20,176 nucleotides of DNA from contig PWGR01000201.1 in assembly GCA_003554565.1 (NCBI GenBank), positions 1-20,176 on the forward strand, given 5' to 3'. Origin of the DNA: Clostridia bacterium (GTDB taxonomy: Bacteria; Bacillota; Sulfobacillia; SLMV01). Made by a program: the position numbers and the translations under genes. Of the stretch, positions 7,469-14,441 are shown piece after piece (positions within the stretch are counted from its first letter, which is position 1; every line of letters begins with the position of its first letter). The notes beneath the pieces were generated by a model. The model was not told the DNA's origin, searched no databases, and worked only from the letters and a program-made list of their open reading frames with translations.

Positions 7469-9114
7469 AGACGCCACACCGAGTTTTTGTCTGTCACGAA
7501 ACCCCGTGCGTCTCCCTGGGTGCAGAGTCGGTCTACAGTGCTTTTCGCGAAGAAATTGACCGGCTTGGATTAGACCACGTGTCGCTGGAGATAAGCGGGT
7601 GCCACGGGCACGGGCTGTGCTCCGGGGGGCCGAGCGTGGTGGTGGAGCCGTCCCGCTTCTTTTACAACGGTCTCAGACCCGAGGATGCATCGGTTATCGT
7701 ACGGGAGCATCTGAATCACGGTCGCCCGGTCCAGCACCTGTTTCACCGCGATGCGCAAACCGGAAAGTCAGTTGCGCGTTATGTGGATGTTGATTTTTAC
7801 CAGAGTCAGGAGCGAGTCGCACTGCGAAACTGCGGTCGAATAAACCCGGAGAGCATAGAGCACTACATTGACCGCGCGGGATACGGGGCACTGCAGCTGG
7901 TGCTGTCCACGATGACGCCCGACCAGACCATTGACATCATTGAGGAATCCGGGCTGAGAGGAAGAGGTGGGGCCGGTTTTCCCACGGGTCGTAAATGGCG
8001 GTTCTGCCGGCAGTCACCCGGTGATCAGAAGTACGTGGTGTGCAACGCCGATGAGGGAAACCCCGGAGCGTTCACGGACCGGTCGGTGCTGGAAGGTGAT
8101 CCGCATGCAGTAGTGGAGGGCATGATCATTGCCGGTTACGCTATGGGTGCCAGCAAGGGTTATGTCTATGTTCGTGCGGAGTATCCCCTGGCCGTGCGCA
8201 GGATCCGGAAGGCCATCAAAGACGCCCGCCGGCGCGGTTTTCTCGGCAGGGAAATACTGGGGGCCGATTTCGACTTTGACCTGCGGGTAAAGGAAGGTGC
8301 GGGCGCCTTTGTGTGTGGGGAGGAGACGGCCCTGCTTCAGTCCATTGAGAGTGAGCGGGGCATGCCGCGTCCCCGCCCGCCCTTTCCGACTGACTCTGGC
8401 CTGAACGGCAAGCCCACTGTCATTAACAATGTCAAGACCCTGTCGTACGTGCCGGTCATCGTTGATCGCGGGGCGGAGTGGTTCAGGAGCCTCGGCACCG
8501 AGGAGAGCCCCGGGACGGCGGTGTTTGCCCTGGCCGGCGACATACGTTACAGCGGCCTTGTTGAGGTTCCCATGGGGACCTCTCTCTCCAGGATTATAGA
8601 GCTGGGGGGCGGTATTGCAGGAGACAGGAAAGTCAAGGCCGTGCACACTGGAGGGCCGGCCGGAGGATCGGTCCCGGCTCACCGGCTGGATACCCCCGTT
8701 GATTACGAATCCCTGCAGGAGTTGGGCTCCACCATGGGTTCCGGCGGTATGATGGTGCTCAATGAGGACGCCTGTATGGTAGACATAGCGAGATTTTTCA
8801 TGGACTTCGCCCGCTCTGAATCGTGCGGCAAGTGCGCCCCCTGTCGTCTCGGTACAAAGCAGATGGTTACTATTCTGACGCGCATAGCCGGCTGCCAGGG
8901 GGTCGAACGGGATCTCGAGCTCATGAGAGACATAGCAGAGACCATGAGGGTGGGATCGTTGTGTGGTCTGGGGCAAACCTGCACCAATCCGGTCATGGCC
9001 ACGCTGGAGCACTTCGAAGAGGATTACCGGGCGCACATTCATGAGGGTGTCTGCCCGACCGGGGCCTGCGATGTTGAACTGGATGGTTCGCATGTGCGCG
9101 CCGCACCGTATTGA
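7465..9114 (+). CDS. NuoF-like NADH-binding FMN/Fe-S subunit (HydB/HoxF type, no C-terminal ferredoxin)
   Basis: The 549-aa subunit accepts hydride from NADH on FMN. Residues 1-~95 are a thioredoxin-like domain as in HydB/HoxF, with Cys10-x4-Cys15 and Cys46/Cys52. The second pair is spaced x5 rather than the usual x3. The NuoF core follows: GLRGRGGAGFPTGRKW (163-178) for NADH/FMN binding, NADEGNPGAFTDR, GAGAFVCGEETAL, the SLBB domain, and the [4Fe-4S] ligands Cys454, 457, 460 and Cys500. The protein stops soon after a CPTGAC motif at 530-535. Electron-bifurcating HydB proteins continue here with two more [4Fe-4S] clusters, which are absent. ATG 7465 overlaps the NuoE-like stop by 4 bp. It works with its neighbours as an NADH module; whether it bifurcates is open. 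Confidence 0.94.
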   Translation: MKTPHRVFVCHETPCVSLGAESVYSAFREEIDRLGLDHVSLEISGCHGHGLCSGGPSVVVEPSRFFYNGLRPEDASVIVREHLNHGRPVQHLFHRDAQTGKSVARYVDVDFYQSQERVALRNCGRINPESIEHYIDRAGYGALQLVLSTMTPDQTIDIIEESGLRGRGGAGFPTGRKWRFCRQSPGDQKYVVCNADEGNPGAFTDRSVLEGDPHAVVEGMIIAGYAMGASKGYVYVRAEYPLAVRRIRKAIKDARRRGFLGREILGADFDFDLRVKEGAGAFVCGEETALLQSIESERGMPRPRPPFPTDSGLNGKPTVINNVKTLSYVPVIVDRGAEWFRSLGTEESPGTAVFALAGDIRYSGLVEVPMGTSLSRIIELGGGIAGDRKVKAVHTGGPAGGSVPAHRLDTPVDYESLQELGSTMGSGGMMVLNEDACMVDIARFFMDFARSESCGKCAPCRLGTKQMVTILTRIAGCQGVERDLELMRDIAETMRVGSLCGLGQTCTNPVMATLEHFEEDYRAHIHEGVCPTGACDVELDGSHVRAAPY

Positions 9115-9171
9115 TGAACGGGGTATCATCGACGGAGTGCTGGGTCCATCTGAGGGAGGGAGAAGTCTGAC

Positions 9172-9840
9172 GTGAAATCCATAACCAAAGCTAAACCACT
9201 GGAGGAACTTGCTGGGTACCTGGAACCCTTTAACCGGATTTACATCCTCGGCTGCGGCACCTGTGCCACCATGACCGGGACCGGAGGGGTGGACCAGGTG
9301 GTGCAGATGAAAGAGCACGTACAGGAGATGAACAAGTGGGTCACCGGCTGGCTGGTGATGCCGACTGCCTGCGATGAAATGGCACCGGCCGATATGGAAC
9401 GGGCCGCGGGCAACCTCGATTACGCCGACTGCGCACTGGCCATGTCGTGTGCTATGGGCGTGCACAGGGCGGCTGAGTCCCTGCAAAAGCCGGTCATTCC
9501 GGCGCTCGACACTCTCTTTGTCGGTCTGGAGGAGGAACCGGGGCATTTCCGGGAGGTCTGTGATCAGTGCGGGCAGTGCGTCCTGGGTGAGACTGCCGGG
9601 ATCTGTCCCTTGACTGCCTGTCACAAGGGTCTCTTGAACGGACCCTGTGGAGGAACTGATGGCGGAAAGTGCGAGGTGGATTCCGACCGCGATTGTGCCT
9701 TCACTGTCATATATGAGCGTTTGAAGGCACAGGGCCGGCTGGATCTGATGCGCGGCGCAAGATCGCCCAGGAATTACCACGTGACCCTTTCACCCAGGCG
9801 CGCGGTATTCAACGATGTGCACGATGGGAGGTTGCCATGA
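9172..9840 (+). CDS. metV: MetV, zinc/Fe-S partner subunit of methylene-tetrahydrofolate reductase
   Basis: MetV (methylene-tetrahydrofolate reductase C-terminal family) forms a complex with MetF in acetogens and related anaerobes and is thought to bring electrons to its flavin. The 222-aa sequence is rich in cysteines: CGTC (28, 31), Cys67, the CDQCGQC block (130, 133, 136), CPLTAC (145, 150), LLNGPCGG (159), Cys167 and Cys175. The NGPCGG-x5-CEV pattern is diagnostic. The start is GTG 9172, with GAGGGAGGGAG ending about 10 nt upstream. It lies 57 nt after the NuoF-like gene and overlaps metF by 4 bp (ATGA). No promoter or terminator was seen in the gap, so it is likely read with the redox genes upstream. 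Confidence 0.94.
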   Translation: MKSITKAKPLEELAGYLEPFNRIYILGCGTCATMTGTGGVDQVVQMKEHVQEMNKWVTGWLVMPTACDEMAPADMERAAGNLDYADCALAMSCAMGVHRAAESLQKPVIPALDTLFVGLEEEPGHFREVCDQCGQCVLGETAGICPLTACHKGLLNGPCGGTDGGKCEVDSDRDCAFTVIYERLKAQGRLDLMRGARSPRNYHVTLSPRRAVFNDVHDGRLP

Positions 9841-10721
9841 TCTCGCAATTCAGTAGGTACCTCGATTCGGACGAGTTTGTGGTTACGTGTGAAATAGGCC
9901 CGCCCAAGGGTACCAACACTGAGCCGATGGAACATCACATAGACCTGCTGCGGGACCGGGTACATGCAATCAATGTCACAGATCACCAGGGGTCGGTCAT
10001 GCGGCTATCTTCTATTGCCGGTGCCCTGGCTGTGAAGGAACGAGAGGCAGAGCCGATCCTGCAGATGACCTGCCGCGATCGCAACCGCCTGGCACTGCAG
10101 GCAGACCTGTTGTTTGCTCACTCCCGCGGGCTCAGCAACGTCCTCTGTCTCACCGGGGATGCGGTGGTGGTGGGAGATCACGCCGAGGCCAAGGATGTAT
10201 TTGATCTGGATTCGGTGCAGCTTCTCGAACTCATTGAGACCATGGAATCAGGCCGGGACGCCGCCGGTGGAAAACTAAACGGTGGTGTGCAGTTCTGTCG
10301 GGGGGCGGTTGTGACCCCGGGGGCCGATCCACTTGAGCCGCAGCTCATCAAGTACGAGATGAAGGTCGAGGCGGGCGCAGAGTTCTTCCAGACCCAGGCG
10401 GTTTTTGATCTCGATTCCTTTTCATCCTTCATGGATAAAGTACGGCAGTACGAGGTCAAAGTGCTGGCCGGAATCCTGGTACTGACCTCTTACCGCATGG
10501 CCCGCTTTGTACACAACAACCTTCCCGGGATCCGGGTGCCGGAGCCCCTGCTTCAGGAGATGAAGGCCGCACCCAAGGGCGAGGGATTGTCGACCGGCAT
10601 GAACATCGCCGCACGTACCATAGCCGCCCTGCGCGAGAAGGGTATGTGTGACGGGGTGCACGTGATGGCCATCAACGCTGAGGAGGCGGTACCGGACATT
10701 CTGGATGCTGCGGGGTTGTGA
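9837..10721 (+). CDS. metF: 5,10-methylene-tetrahydrofolate reductase
   Basis: This is the FMN- or FAD-containing TIM-barrel enzyme that reduces 5,10-methylene-THF to 5-methyl-THF. That step feeds the methyl branch of the Wood-Ljungdahl pathway and, in most bacteria, methionine synthesis. It has 294 aa, the normal length. VVTCEIGPPKG carries Glu19, equivalent to the general acid Glu28 of E. coli MetF. INVTDHQ, NVLCLTGD and EFFQTQAVFD are further family motifs. It ends at 10721, where the operon meets a hairpin. Pairing with metV and the NADH module indicates that electrons come through the complex, not directly from NADH as in E. coli; that is inference from gene order. Confidence 0.95.
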   Translation: MISQFSRYLDSDEFVVTCEIGPPKGTNTEPMEHHIDLLRDRVHAINVTDHQGSVMRLSSIAGALAVKEREAEPILQMTCRDRNRLALQADLLFAHSRGLSNVLCLTGDAVVVGDHAEAKDVFDLDSVQLLELIETMESGRDAAGGKLNGGVQFCRGAVVTPGADPLEPQLIKYEMKVEAGAEFFQTQAVFDLDSFSSFMDKVRQYEVKVLAGILVLTSYRMARFVHNNLPGIRVPEPLLQEMKAAPKGEGLSTGMNIAARTIAALREKGMCDGVHVMAINAEEAVPDILDAAGL

Positions 10722-10726
10722 GGGAT

Positions 10727-10767
10727 GGCGGGGCCGGATCTCCATAGAAGTCAGGTGCGGCCCCGCC
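10727..10767. terminator. Perfect 10-bp inverted repeat between convergent metF and response-regulator genes
   Basis: GGCGGGGCCG at 10727-10736 is the exact reverse complement of CGGCCCCGCC at 10758-10767, with a 21-nt loop. It fills the whole gap between the stops of two convergent genes, so it can serve both strands. No T-run follows on either strand, so it would be a non-canonical or pausing/Rho-assisted terminator. Confidence 0.6.
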
Positions 10768-11424
10768 TCAATCCAGTGTTATGATCCCGCGGCGCAGGGC
10801 GTACTTCACCAGCTCCACGCGATTATGCAGGTCCAGCTTGCGCATGAGGTTGGTGCGGTAGCCGTCGATGGTCTTTATACTCAGATCGAGCATTTCTGCT
10901 ATCTCCCTGGCGGTGTATCCCTCCGCGAGGAGCTTCAGCACCTGCCGCTCCCGGCCGGTGAGCTGTTCGTACGGATCCTGCCCAGCCGTCACCTGACCGT
11001 CCGAACGGTATGCATCCACGAAGAACCGGGCGATGGAGGGCGACAGGAAGGAGTTGCCCTGGTGCACCGAGCGTATAGCCGTCAGCAGTTCGGAGGAAGC
11101 GGTGGTCTTACTGAGGAAACCGTGCGCCCCGGCCTCAATGATGGGAAAGACATACTCCTTGCTGTCATACTGGGTCAAAACCAGGATCTTTACATTTGAG
11201 TTGCCTCCGGCCAGCCGGCGGGTGCATTCGAGACCGTCCATGACCGGCATCATGATGTCGATCAATACCACATCCGGTTTGAGTTCCCTTACCTTTTCCA
11301 GGGCCTCCCTACCATGGTGTGCCTCACCGATCACCTCAACTTCCGGTGACAAATCCAAAAGCGCACACACTCCCTCGCGAACGATGGCGTGATCGTCGAC
11401 CAGCAGAACTCTTATTGGGTCCAT
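10768..11424 (-). CDS. NarL/FixJ-family two-component response regulator
   Basis: A DNA-binding response regulator of 218 aa. The receiver (residues 1-~120) has Asp10/Asp11, phospho-Asp56 in LIDIMMP, Thr83 in LVLTQYD and Lys105 in FLSKTT, so it is intact. A linker leads to a LuxR-type helix-turn-helix (residues ~152-213: LTGRERQVLKLLAEGYT, then IKTIDGYRTNLMRKL). It lies 25 nt downstream of the histidine kinase on the same strand and is surely its partner. Its receiver shares long identical stretches with the second receiver of the protein at 3509-4264, for example V-x-DDHA-x-VREG and LTQYD. Targets are unknown; the adjacent redox/metVF operon is the natural candidate. Confidence 0.95.
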   Translation of the reverse strand: MDPIRVLLVDDHAIVREGVCALLDLSPEVEVIGEAHHGREALEKVRELKPDVVLIDIMMPVMDGLECTRRLAGGNSNVKILVLTQYDSKEYVFPIIEAGAHGFLSKTTASSELLTAIRSVHQGNSFLSPSIARFFVDAYRSDGQVTAGQDPYEQLTGRERQVLKLLAEGYTAREIAEMLDLSIKTIDGYRTNLMRKLDLHNRVELVKYALRRGIITLD

Positions 11425-11449
11425 GGCCTCACCTCTCCGAAGACACCAT

Positions 11450-12667
11450 CTACTTCAGGGGGAATCGGGCGATGACGGTGGTGCCTCTTCCGGGCTCCGA
11501 GTCGATGCGGCAGCTTCCGTCCACCAGCTCCAGGCGCTCCTTCATTATGAGGAGCCCAGTGCCCTGTCCTTCTTCTCCTTCCTGCAGCAGATCAACGTCA
11601 AAACCGCGACCGTCGTCGGCCACTTTTAGGCGCATCTCATCACCGGTGCGGCGGAGTGAGACACGAACGTGGCCGGCATTGGAGTGCTTGATGATATTCC
11701 CTACGGCACCCTGTACCCAGCGGAAGAGACTGATCTCCGCCTCCGGCGGTGGCGGTGGCTTGATATCCTGAAAGTCAAATGAAACCTCGATTCCCAGAGG
11801 TTTCAGGTGGGACTCGACGTGCTCCCGGATTGCAGGAACGAGGCCCATGGTGCTGAGCAGCGTGGGTCGCAGATCGGTGATTACCCTGCTTACTTCGCGA
11901 TTTATTTGCTTGGCCGAGGCGTGAGCCTCATCGAGCACCTGGCGAAACCGGTCATCGCAGATGTTCTGCAGATCACACATTTCCTTTAGAACCTGCAGCT
12001 TCAGGGCCAGTCCGGTGAGGACCTGACTGGTCTCGTCGTGCAGATCGCGGGCTATGCGTTCGCGCTCTTCCTCCTGTGCTACGATGAGCCGGCGGGCTAT
12101 TCTCCAGTAACGCCTCCGGCTGCGGTTTAACTTCTCATACATTCTGGCGCTGTCCACAGCTGTTCCCAGCTGATCACCTATGGAATGCAAAAGCAGCATG
12201 TCTCTGCGGACAAAGTGGTGGGGTACGCGGCTGGCGCAGTTCATGACTCCCAGGATGCGCTCTCTTGAACGCAGCGGCACGCTCACAAATGCCCGTAGCC
12301 CCTCCATGTCGATCAGGTGAGGACGGGCGGCCCCTGGTTCCTCCGAGATGTCGTCCACCAGAACGGCGCGTCCCGTCTGCGCCACCTTGCCGGCCAGTCC
12401 CTCGCCGACTTCCAGACGCATCTGTTCAGCGTATTCAGTCGAGAGGCCGCGGGCCACCCGGTACTTGAGCGCCCGGCCATTTTCGTGCAGCAGCATGATC
12501 CCGCCTTGAATCCCATCCATGTACTCCAGGGTTTTATCCAGACCCACTTTCAGCACTGCGTCGAGATCACCGAGGCCGCTGACTGCGGCCGATACCCTGC
12601 TCAGTATCAGGAGGTCGTTGCGACGCTCTTCGGTGGGCATTGATTCATCCGGAGTGAAGTGAGTCAT
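11450..12667 (-). CDS. GAF-domain sensor histidine kinase (HisKA_3 family)
   Basis: The kinase has 405 aa and no membrane segment, so it senses a cytoplasmic signal. A GAF domain spans residues ~20-175 (LEVGEGLAGKVAQTGRAV is typical). A helical linker leads to the HisKA_3 dimerisation domain with phospho-His210 in ARDLHDETSQVL. The ATPase domain shows an N box (Asn324 in NIIKHS), DDGRGF and GTGLLIMKERL. No NreB-type four-cysteine cluster is seen, so the GAF ligand is unknown. ATG at 12667 was chosen because AGGAGG (complement of 12675-12680) lies 7 nt upstream; the frame is open 13 codons further but without a ribosome site. The gene is in an operon with the response regulator. Confidence 0.94.
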   Translation of the reverse strand: MTHFTPDESMPTEERRNDLLILSRVSAAVSGLGDLDAVLKVGLDKTLEYMDGIQGGIMLLHENGRALKYRVARGLSTEYAEQMRLEVGEGLAGKVAQTGRAVLVDDISEEPGAARPHLIDMEGLRAFVSVPLRSRERILGVMNCASRVPHHFVRRDMLLLHSIGDQLGTAVDSARMYEKLNRSRRRYWRIARRLIVAQEEERERIARDLHDETSQVLTGLALKLQVLKEMCDLQNICDDRFRQVLDEAHASAKQINREVSRVITDLRPTLLSTMGLVPAIREHVESHLKPLGIEVSFDFQDIKPPPPPEAEISLFRWVQGAVGNIIKHSNAGHVRVSLRRTGDEMRLKVADDGRGFDVDLLQEGEEGQGTGLLIMKERLELVDGSCRIDSEPGRGTTVIARFPLK

Positions 12668-13026
12668 ATGCTTTCCTCCTGTTTGCTTCGAAGATGGACA
12701 ACGCACCCGAGCAGTGCCAGCGGGGTCGACGGATGAAGGTATTTCAGCGTATACATCAGTAAGGGCGACGCATTACCGCAATTACTTGGTCAATATCACT
12801 CGAAAACCAAGACAACTATTTGCATGTACTATTCTAGCAGCTATGTTCGGTTATTGCACGCAGTGAGGGGCTTCGGCGAGGGTAATGGGTGTGTTTTTCC
12901 GTAAGCAATGGCGTGTTCCATTTTAATATGAAGCAGCGTGCAACAGTTTTCGTCCAGGAGGTTCGGCGTCCCTTATGTTTGAGGCGGCGCGGGCCAAATG
13001 GGCAAAGGGAGCCCGCCAGCGGGAAC
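12668..13026. other. Gene-free interval upstream of the histidine kinase
   Basis: This 359-nt stretch holds the kinase ribosome site and probable promoter. It also holds the 3' flank of the membrane-protein gene, where CCCGCTGGCGGG just after its stop could form a short hairpin. The AT content of 12780-12840 and 12895-12955 is visibly higher than in the surrounding genes. The short open frames here have no coding character or ribosome sites. Confidence 0.5.
12831..12839 (-). promoter_or_regulatory. Putative extended -10 promoter for the kinase/regulator operon
   Basis: On the minus strand, TGC-TAGAAT (complement of 12831-12839) forms an extended -10 box. A weak -35 (GTGCAA, three of six bases) lies 17 nt upstream. 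Transcription would start near 12824 and give a leader of about 157 nt before ATG 12667. Confidence 0.4.
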
Positions 13027-13437
13027 TCAGGATGCTCGATCTCCGACAATGAACCCGACCGCCGCTCCCGATATGCCGAACATGCCCACAAGTGCGGAGT
13101 ACATTATGACCTTTCGCAGGGCCTGCAGAACGAAGAAGTCCATGAACTGGGGGCCACCGATAAATACCCAGGACCAGACCAGAAGACCTCCGTATACCGC
13201 AACGGGTAGAAAGAGCATGAGGGCAATCAGTATAATGCGAAGCGTCGTCCCCTCACCCCGCGTAGCAAAGCCCAAGATTCCTGCCCCCAGCAGCGTGCAG
13301 TAATGGAACAGGCTCGTGCTGACCGGGAGGGGGGCAAATGACTGAAACTCCTCAGACGAAGCTATGAGGAGATAGAATACCAGGCCGGCCAGTGCGAGTG
13401 TCAGCAGTATGTTGGTCCAGTCAGTTGTCCTCCGCAA
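13027..13437 (-). CDS. Small four-helix membrane protein of unknown function
   Basis: The 136-aa protein is strongly hydrophobic, with four predicted membrane segments (roughly residues 10-26, 41-60, 66-91 and 109-131). I do not recognise a family. A GxxGISGAAVGFIVGD glycine-rich last helix is the most distinctive part. The start is a TTG at 13437 with GGGGGA about 10 nt upstream; no better start exists in frame. It lies 34 nt downstream of another envelope protein gene on the same strand, so the two form a probable operon. A role in the membrane is all that can be said. Confidence 0.65.
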   Translation of the reverse strand: MRRTTDWTNILLTLALAGLVFYLLIASSEEFQSFAPLPVSTSLFHYCTLLGAGILGFATRGEGTTLRIILIALMLFLPVAVYGGLLVWSWVFIGGPQFMDFFVLQALRKVIMYSALVGMFGISGAAVGFIVGDRAS

Positions 13438-13471
13438 GTTGTGCGATCCCCCTCATGCGAAGAGCTGCGTC

Positions 13472-13975
13472 TCAGTGCTGCCGGTCAGAGCTCTGTAATT
13501 GCAGAACTGCAGGTGCCTGGCGCATGTGAATCGGAAACTTCCGTTGGGCACCCGGTCGTCTGATTCGCAATGTGCCCCGTGCCTCCCACAGCCCGGCATC
13601 TTCCTTCAGGTCAACCAGGCGACTCTCCGCCACCTGAGATTTCAGTGCAATGACCCGCTCAACTTCAGCTCCTGCGCCGACCTGAAAATCATCGGGGAAC
13701 CAGGCGTCTGAGGCAATTGTCTCGCCGCGATAGGATATGCTGAAATTCATGAAGTCCATCTCCACGGGAGCATTGGGGGACCTGTTTTCGAACAAGAAGG
13801 TGGCATCAAACCTCTGCGGATCATCGGTCTGGTGCAGGCTCACAAACCGGATGCGAAACTCCCGCAGGGGTTCGTGCGCCTGCACAAAATCAGCAAGAGT
13901 CCATCCGCTCAGCAGTACTGCCGCAGCAAACACGAAAACCAGTGCGCAGGCTTTAGCTGTCCTCTTGTGCTTCAT
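13472..13975 (-). CDS. Membrane-anchored extracytoplasmic protein, LEA-2/WHy-like
   Basis: The 167-aa protein begins with a basic tip (MKHKRTAK) and one hydrophobic stretch (residues ~9-30), a signal peptide or membrane anchor. A soluble beta-rich domain follows, with FDATFLFENRSPNAPVEMDF and a G-x-L-R-I strand near the end. This pattern of an N-P-like turn after an F-x-F-x-N strand resembles LEA-2/WHy domains, but the similarity is by eye and weak. There is no lipobox cysteine. ATG 13975 is chosen because GAGGGAG lies 7 nt upstream; ATG 13990 is in frame but has no ribosome site. It is upstream of and probably co-transcribed with the four-helix membrane protein. Confidence 0.65.
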   Translation of the reverse strand: MKHKRTAKACALVFVFAAAVLLSGWTLADFVQAHEPLREFRIRFVSLHQTDDPQRFDATFLFENRSPNAPVEMDFMNFSISYRGETIASDAWFPDDFQVGAGAEVERVIALKSQVAESRLVDLKEDAGLWEARGTLRIRRPGAQRKFPIHMRQAPAVLQLQSSDRQH

Positions 13976-14052
13976 TTGCCGCTCCCTCATGGTAGTGTCA
14001 GGTCCCGCCTGTCAATTGCTACCGTATCACATGTGGAAAATGCCCTCAATCA

Positions 14053-14379
14053 GTGTGTGAGCAAAACCGCTGCCCTGATACACCTGCCGCTCAGGCCGCA
14101 TTTAACATAATAGCAGGTGGTGCGACACCCGCGTTTACCATTGCTGAACTGGAGGAGGTGGGTGTGGACCTGTTGTCTGTGCCGATGGCCGCACTATATC
14201 CCGCCACCAGGGCAATGCGTGAGGCAACGCAGCTACTGCAGAGAAAGCGGGACCTGGATGAGCTGGCCGAGCTCGGTGTGTCCTGGTCAGAATTCAACGA
14301 CATTGCCGGCTTCCGTAAATGGAGGCAGATGGAGGAGGATCTGGCGGGCAACGAAACGTCCCGGAAAGAGCAGGAATGA
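14053..14379 (+). pseudogene. C-terminal remnant of an isocitrate lyase/PEP mutase superfamily enzyme
   Basis: The readable frame gives 108 aa, of which residues ~16-100 match the C-terminal end of methylisocitrate lyase/PEP mutase-type enzymes. Examples are IIAGGATPAFTIAELEEVGV (family: GG-x-TP-x-x-T-x-x-EL-x-x-x-G), then VPMAALYPATRAMREATQLL and a final SWSEFNDIAGF. Full-length members have 270-300 aa and carry the catalytic Cys and Mg-binding acids in the N-terminal two thirds, which are missing. No matching sequence was recognised in the ~75 nt before it in any frame, and a divergent gene starts at 13975. The GTG at 14053 has no ribosome site. It is most likely a truncated, non-functional leftover; a short expressed protein is less likely. 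Confidence 0.7.
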
Positions 14380-14388
14380 GCCAGAATG

Positions 14389-14411
14389 CTGACATTTCCC
14401 TTAAGTGTCAG
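14389..14411. terminator. 9-bp hairpin between the lyase remnant and the ERCC4 gene
   Basis: CTGACATTT at 14389-14397 pairs with AAGTGTCAG at 14403-14411 (one G-U) around a 5-nt loop. It lies between two convergent reading frames and could end transcription from both sides. It lacks a clear T-run, so the role is tentative. Confidence 0.35.
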
Positions 14412-14441
14412 GGAGAGAGGTATCGGAAGGTCCTTAACTTT

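Noticed and set aside
4327..9114. Respiratory complex I (nuoEFG) fragment
   Set aside because: No membrane subunits, nuoBCDI or quinone-site genes are nearby. The large subunit has extra ferredoxin clusters, the NuoF-like subunit has the HydB/HoxF N-terminal domain, and metV-metF follow.
8014..9780. A 588-codon open frame on the minus strand
   Set aside because: It lies opposite the NuoF-like gene and metV, which have clear family motifs. Its translation has no recognisable domain, and long antisense frames are common at this GC content.
12889..13303. Plus-strand open frames over the kinase upstream region and the membrane-protein gene
   Set aside because: They have no ribosome site or family similarity, and they overlap a better supported minus-strand gene with four membrane helices.
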